A stretch of 20,870 nucleotides of DNA from Haplomitrium mnioides (taxonomy: Eukaryota; Marchantiophyta; Haplomitriopsida; Calobryales): the NCBI GenBank assembly GCA_049999725.1, contig JBNGIS010034465.1:1-20870 (forward strand), in the 5' to 3' direction. Both the position numbers and the translations under genes were made by a program. Every line of letters starts with the position of its first letter. Positions within the stretch are counted from its first letter, which is position 1. Of this stretch, positions 17,319 through 20,870 are shown piece after piece. The notes under the pieces are model-generated. The model worked only from the letters and a program-made list of their open reading frames with translations, had not been told where the DNA came from and did no database searches.

Positions 17319-17681
17319 TGGAAAAAAAATAGATAAACAAATTAGCCTAAAACAAAAAGCAAAAACTTAGAGTAGATTATAAGGAGAGACTAAGTTGCTA
17401 TGTGCGTATGGACTTGAGAGTCCATGCGCAAATGGACTCTCAAGTCCATCGGCGCATGGTCTCTCGAGTCCTTGCATGTAGGGACTCATGAGTCAATGTG
17501 CGTATGGACTCTTGAAGGTCCATACGTGCATTGGCACGTGAGTTTATGCATGCATAAACTCTTGATAGTCTATACACGCATGGACTTGAGAGACTCTGCA
17601 CGCATAATATGTAAAACATTTAGAAGCAAAATAAAAACAAATATGGAAATAGAGTTCAAAAAAGAAAAAAAAAACACTTAC
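17319..17681 (-). other. intron in methyltransferase copy 1 carrying a minisatellite
   Basis: The donor GTAAGT is at 17681-17676 and the acceptor CAG near 17320. The 363-bp intron consists mainly of the palindromic minisatellite at 17398-17608 plus A-rich flanks. In copy 2 the intron upstream of the same exon also starts with a related minisatellite (20713 onward), so the array predates the duplication or arose twice. Confidence 0.5.
17398..17608. repeat. palindromic minisatellite, about 24-30 bp units
   Basis: About eight units built around ATGGACTCTCAAGTCCAT, itself nearly self-complementary, separated by TGCGCA or TGCATG. Successive monomers can pair internally or with neighbours. The plus-strand frame 17424-17711 (TLES, WTLEG repeats) is this array read through and is not a gene. 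Confidence 0.75.
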
Positions 17682-18227
17682 CAACAGTTTCTCAAAACTT
17701 CAATAGAATGATAGCATCTTCAACTCTTCAGTGCTGATGAGATATTCATTCGTTGCTTCTTCCTAAGTTTTGCAATACACCTTTGAGCAAGAAGACTTCA
17801 CCATCACTGCCAAAACCTTGTGTCTCTCTAATTTTTGAGATATCTATTCGATCGAAAGCTCTCCAACTTCACCACGTTTCAAAACCAAGATTTTAATTTC
17901 ATCAAGAAGACCTTGAAGAGACATCTAATGTATTCAATTCATGTCCTTTATTCTCAAGGAATCTTTGGCCTTTGGCTTTTGGCCCTTAACGGTGTTTTTC
18001 TCCCACATAGAAAAAATGCTCCATTGTAAATTCTAGAGCTCACCACTTCATAATGTCAGTTGAAACCATTTGTATTGAGAAGTGATTGTCTTCTCCAGAG
18101 TCAATTTTGGCTTGATCTCAAGGGTCTTGAACACCATCTAACTTTTTAATTTTTGGGATGAAACCATCCCACTCTCTACGAACCTCTGATGCCAATATTT
18201 GACCTTCTGTTGCTTTGAATCAAGTGC
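17682..18227 (-). pseudogene. amino-methyltransferase copy 1, upstream exon (tentative)
   Basis: Bounded by a possible acceptor AG at 18229-18228 and the GTAAGT donor at 17681. One frame gives ATEGQILASEVRREWDGFIP, KIKKLDGVQDP, then (after a TGA) DQAKIDSGEDNHFSIQMVST, MEHFFYVGEKHR and KGQRFLENKGHELNTLD, with several stops and at least one shift; later EEATNEYLISTEELKMLSF. I recognise no domain. It is called an exon because of the splice-like ends and the low stop density, and because it sits directly upstream of the DIPY exon. The matching part of copy 2 is outside the window. Confidence 0.4.
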
Positions 18228-18833
18228 CTTTTGCTAGATAAACAATAGAAATAATCATTTTTGTGGTTTGCAAATCTTATACGCGCATAGGTTTTGTTCT
18301 TGTTTCTTTCAAAACCACTCGTGACAATAGTCAAAGCAAGCCAGTATATTGCTATTGTTTCTTTTGGTCTTATGCGTATATATGATCAGTTGTTGTCTCC
18401 ACTGATTCTATGCACGCATAGGATGTGTTATTTTTTTTAATCCTAATAGCTACTATTTTGAACCAAGAACCGTTACTGAGTTCATGTTTCACTTGGCAGT
18501 TGAAATTTTTTTCTGGTGATTTGGCATTCAAAAACATCAAATTTACGATTGAAATCTTCTTTTCAAATAGAAAATCATTTTTTATAAACAAAAAATGCAT
18601 ATTTTACATTGAGATTATATTTCAAACATTTCTTTGTAGAAAATACCTTGCAAAACAAACATTTTTGTTATTAAAATATTTTATAAAAACTTGACACTAT
18701 TGTGAATAAACCAAATTCATAAAAAATGAAATAAAACATATATCTATTGGTGGAAAAAAACTACAAGAAAACGTAAATGTCCAGTCGGGTAAGGACTTTG
18801 AACCTGACTTTGAGCATCATTGCTAACAAATCC

Positions 18834-19150
18834 TATACAAGCATAGACTCCAAACCAGAACTTTAAAGCTTATGCATGCATAGACTCCAAACAAGAATCC
18901 TAAATCATGTGCGGGCTTAGACTTTGAATAAGAACAATGAAGTTATACACGCATGGACTTTGAACTAGAACCCTAGAGCTACTGCAAGGAAAGATTCTAA
19001 ACAAGAACCCTACAGCCTATGCAAGCATAGACATTGAACAAGAACCATTTGGCTTATGAGTGAAGGGACTTTGAAAAATAACTTGAGAGCTTAGGCACGT
19101 AGGGAATCCGAACAAGAACTAGATAGCCTTAATGTGCAACGACACTAAAC
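18834..19150. repeat. 37-bp minisatellite, 8 units plus remnant
   Basis: Units start at 18834, 18871, 18908, 18944, 18981, 19018, 19055 and 19092. The period is 37 bp, with one 36-bp unit. The consensus order is TATGCAAGCATAGACT, then CCAAACAAGAACC, then CTAAAGCT. There is no unique spacer between units. The array lies 3' of the methyltransferase copy 2, as 15645-15860 lies 3' of copy 1. Confidence 0.85.
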
Positions 19151-19363
19151 AATGCGCAAAGACTCCAAATCATCTTTAGATTAGCAATTGACTTCAAACC
19201 ATTCTTAGATTATCAAAGGAGTCAAACTATTCTTAAGCCCACCAAACTAAATCATGATGAAAAGACTTTAAATAGAATGAGAGAGCAACAAGATGAAACT
19301 TTGGTAAACAAAAATTTGGAAAACATAAACTTTATTTATAATACAAATTGTTACAACAAATCC

Positions 19364-19980
19364 TTAGACTCTTTTCTCTTCAAGAGGAATTGTCTCATCT
19401 AAATCTACAGGCTGAGCATTTGCAGCCACTAGAGAATCTTGTCGAGACTTTCCAATCCTTGATATTACAATAGAATCACCAGACGCACCTGCAGTACCAA
19501 GAGAAACAGGTTCCTTGTGGTAAGCAAAAACTATCTGTGACTCAATCACATCGGATGGCAAGGAAGCCATCTTCAAAACCCTCTGAGGAATATAAATAGA
19601 CTGACGTCTATCATATTCCATGGCGATGCCGTTTTGCATCAGCTTTAAAGCACAGACAAGGCTTGTGCCAGACTCACAACAGAGATCAACGATCCAATTC
19701 TGCTCTGTTGATAAATGGTCAATGAAAAAATTGTAGAGAGCATGTGGCTTCTGATAAACATTCACAAGAGCATCGTCTTCTGGATGTTTAAGTTTTGTCC
19801 AAATTGCAGGGAAGCTAAAAACACTTCGCATAATTTTCCGAGGAAGTCCGGTCAGAAGAAGGCTGCAAATTGAAAAGGCGTATGCTCCTCTTTCCTTCCT
19901 TAGTCCAGTACCCCATCGTCCAATACTCGTAGGCATGTGCGATTCTAGGACTACTAGAATGATGAATATTGCTTTTGTCC
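19364..19980 (-). pseudogene. amino-methyltransferase copy 2, last exon
   Basis: The exon starts after a TAG acceptor (AG at 19982-19981) and joins the DIPY exon in phase (split Ser codon). It reads DKSNIHHSSSPRIAHAYEYW, TKEGKRSIRLFNLQPSSD, then a net 2-bp deletion relative to copy 1 (about 19835-19860) shifts the frame to a TAG. In the shifted frame it continues unbroken for about 160 codons: KLKHPEDDALVNVYQKPHAL, FFIDHLSTEQNWIVDLCCES, GTSLVCALKLMQNGIAMEYD, RRQSIYIPQRVLKMASLPSD, to a C-terminus ending LEEKRV. YQKP...L fits the motif X region, DLCCESGTS is AdoMet motif I (first Gly of the usual F-x-G-x-G replaced by Glu), MEYD is motif II. The order DIPY, then YQKP, then motif I is that of beta-class N4/N6 amino-methyltransferases. 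The long 238-codon open frame (19364-20080) is not the true protein start; its first 40 or so residues are translated intron. Confidence 0.75.
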
Positions 19981-20080
19981 CTACAAAAAGATAAACAATC
20001 AAATCAAATATTGCAACCAAAATGCAAGAGAAATAAAAAACAGAGAAACAAAAAAATAATAAAAATAAAGAACAACTCAC
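19981..20080 (-). other. intron in methyltransferase copy 2 (100 bp)
   Basis: The donor GTGAGT is at 20080-20075 and the acceptor TAG at 19983-19981. It is A/T-rich like the equivalent 102-bp intron of copy 1, with the same phase. Presence in both copies shows they arose by DNA duplication and not by reverse transcription. Confidence 0.7.
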
Positions 20081-20636
20081 GAGATGCCATGATTGAATGC
20101 ATAGTAGACTTCAAAAATGGCACCTTCAACGATGCCAAATTGCTATGAAGAATGAATGATCACAAAAGACCAAAACTCCGAAGTTGTAACTGCCACAAAA
20201 GATGATACCATATCAAAAATGTCATCTTTTGAAAATGGTTTCGAGTCATCATGCTTGTATTCCTTAAGGTTGTACCCGTAAGGAATATCAGCAATAGCCA
20301 AAGTGAAACACCTAGGTTTCACAAGGCCCTTCAATTGCCGAGCATTGACCTCTCCATGGACTTGATAAAAAACCACGTTAAGACCATCGACATACGACAT
20401 AAGTTCGTCTTCCTCGTCTCTCACAACTCCTTCTGTTGTGAGAGATGCAGCACAACTTTGCTGTTGAGCTTTTCACTCTCTAGCTTCTTGGTAATAAACA
20501 AGAAAAGTAGGAGAGTAAGAGACCCATGTGGGAGGCTGGTCTTGATCTTCAGGGGCTTTATCGACCCCCAATTGTATCCTTCTTTTCGCAGCTGCTATCA
20601 GTTTCTTTGCTAGTTGTCGTTTAAATGGTTTGTCCC
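20081..20636 (-). pseudogene. amino-methyltransferase copy 2, DIPY exon
   Basis: The exon begins after a CAAG acceptor (AG at 20638-20637). It reads DKPFKRQLAKKLIAAAKRRI, WVSYSPTFLVYYQEARE, a TGA at 20475-20473, then in the same frame KAQQQSCAASLTTEGVVRDE, LMSYVDGLNVVFYQVHGEVN, CFTLAIADIPYGYNLKEYKH, DDSKPFSKDDIFDMVSSFVA, TSEFWSFVIIHSS, a TAG at 20145-20143, and QFGIVEGAIFEVYYAFNHG to the donor. DIPY is the putative catalytic motif IV. The TAG stands where copy 1 has Gln, so it is a simple substitution. Apart from two stops the exon is open throughout, which suggests recent loss of function or a sequencing/assembly problem. The substrate (adenine N6, cytosine N4, DNA or RNA) cannot be read from the motif alone. 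Confidence 0.7.
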
Positions 20637-20712
20637 CTTGCACAAAAATTGAAACAAAAACATTAGAGAGTGATAAAAACATTTAAAGGTAGAGAACATA
20701 AATCATTTAAGG

Positions 20713-20870
20713 GTCCATGTGTGCATGGACATCGAAGTCCATGCGCGCATGGACTTTGAAATCCAAGCCCGCTTAGACTTCAAAGTCCATGCATGCATAA
20801 ACTTCAAAGTCTATGCGCGAATAGACTTTAATCTTCAAGAGCACTTAGACTTCAAAGTCCAAGAGTGCTT
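20713..20870. repeat. 24-bp palindromic minisatellite in intron of copy 2 (cut by window end)
   Basis: Units at 20713, 20737, 20761, 20785, 20809, 20833 and 20857 keep an exact 24-bp period. The unit at 20737 contains GTCCATGCGCGCATGGAC, a perfect 18-bp palindrome, followed by TTTGAA. The array lies just upstream of the DIPY exon, as the related array at 17398-17608 does in copy 1. It is open as an 8-residue repeat on the plus strand, a by-product of the 24-bp period. Confidence 0.85.

Larger units (their letters stand above)
15056..18445. repeat. segmental duplication, copy 1
   Basis: Copy 1 begins near GCTACTTTGAACTAGGAATTGCTACTGGGTTCATG (pieces at 15059-15093), which matches 18449-18486 at the start of copy 2. 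Further matched points are the methyltransferase 3' end (about 16042 against 19374), the DIPY exon (about 16960 against 20290), the exon start (17318 against 20636) and the intronic minisatellite (17398 against 20713). The offset is 3.3-3.4 kb. Divergence is substantial, so the duplication is old. Confidence 0.7.
18446..20870. repeat. segmental duplication, copy 2 (cut by window end)
   Basis: Starts at GCTACTATTTTGAACCAAGAACCG (pieces from 18449), the counterpart of copy 1 at about 15059. It contains the 37-bp array, the better preserved methyltransferase pseudogene and the start of the intronic minisatellite. The upstream exon of this copy should lie beyond the window. Confidence 0.7.

Noticed and set aside
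17424-17711. 95-codon open frame with TLES/WTLE repeats
   Set aside because: It is read-through of the intronic palindromic minisatellite, on the strand opposite to the gene.
18834-19150. Regular 37-bp periodic array resembling a CRISPR array
   Set aside because: Units abut directly without unique spacers, repeats are diverged, and the context is plant-like with GT-AG introns; it is a minisatellite.
19364-20080. A 238-codon protein starting MSCSLFLLFF with a signal-peptide-like N-terminus
   Set aside because: The first 40 or so residues are translated intron (19981-20080) and the next about 50 are out of frame with the spliced gene. The hydrophobic start is therefore not real.
16020-20636. 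Stop-codon reassignment or programmed readthrough to explain in-frame stops in the methyltransferase
   Set aside because: Stops of all three types occur at different places in the two copies, alongside a 2-bp deletion. The window's other relics decay the same way, so ordinary pseudogene decay is enough.
20713-20870. Open 8-residue repeat on the plus strand (VHARMDFK type)
   Set aside because: A 24-bp period keeps frames open automatically; the array lies in an inferred intron and no start or flanking coding sequence is seen.

Overview
The window looks like transposon-rich nuclear DNA of a land plant. The evidence is degenerate Ty3/gypsy coding sequence, a primer-binding site matching plant initiator tRNA-Met, an LTR with a TATAAATA box, GT-AG introns, and long AT-rich non-coding DNA. 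The lineage is not fixed by the sequence; a seedless plant or gymnosperm is a guess. I see no intact protein-coding gene, no rRNA or tRNA gene, and nothing bacterial.

Positions 1-12189 are a nest of transposons. The base layer is a plus-strand Ty3/gypsy pol relic (12190-14335: end of reverse transcriptase, RNase H, integrase, chromodomain-like tail). A second gypsy element, on the minus strand, interrupts it: its LTR (11802-12189) starts exactly where the reverse transcriptase homology stops, followed by a tRNA-Met PBS (11789-11800) and gag (11659-11761, continuing at 6955-7510, then a protease stub at 6830-6900). That gag/protease reading is broken by two large insertions of one repeat family in opposite orientation: I2 (7511-11658, 8-bp inverted ends TGTCAGCC/GGCTGACA, 5-bp target duplication CTTCT) and I1 (right end at 6829, left end not found). 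Together they form a giant imperfect inverted repeat around the gag piece. Within I1 lies a second large inverted repeat (arms 1-1223 and 1976-about 4600) around a 750-bp loop with a 252-codon open frame. The arms are built from minisatellites, recurring short modules and TGACGTGG (bZIP-type) motifs.

Positions 14336-15055 are AT-rich DNA without recognisable genes. From about 15056 to the end there is a tandem segmental duplication (period about 3.3-3.4 kb). Each copy carries a minus-strand, intron-containing pseudogene for a beta-class (permuted, motif order IV-X-I) amino-methyltransferase of the N4/N6 DNA methylase type. Copy 1 (16020-18227) has many stops. Copy 2 (19364-20636) keeps DIPY, the YQKP segment and an altered motif I, with two in-frame stops and a 2-bp deletion. 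Related palindromic minisatellites lie at matching places in both copies: in the intron before the DIPY exon and 3' of the gene.

None of these coding regions appears functional as it stands. The most unusual items are the unclassified long-arm repeat family (I1/I2) and the duplicated methyltransferase locus with its palindromic intronic minisatellites.
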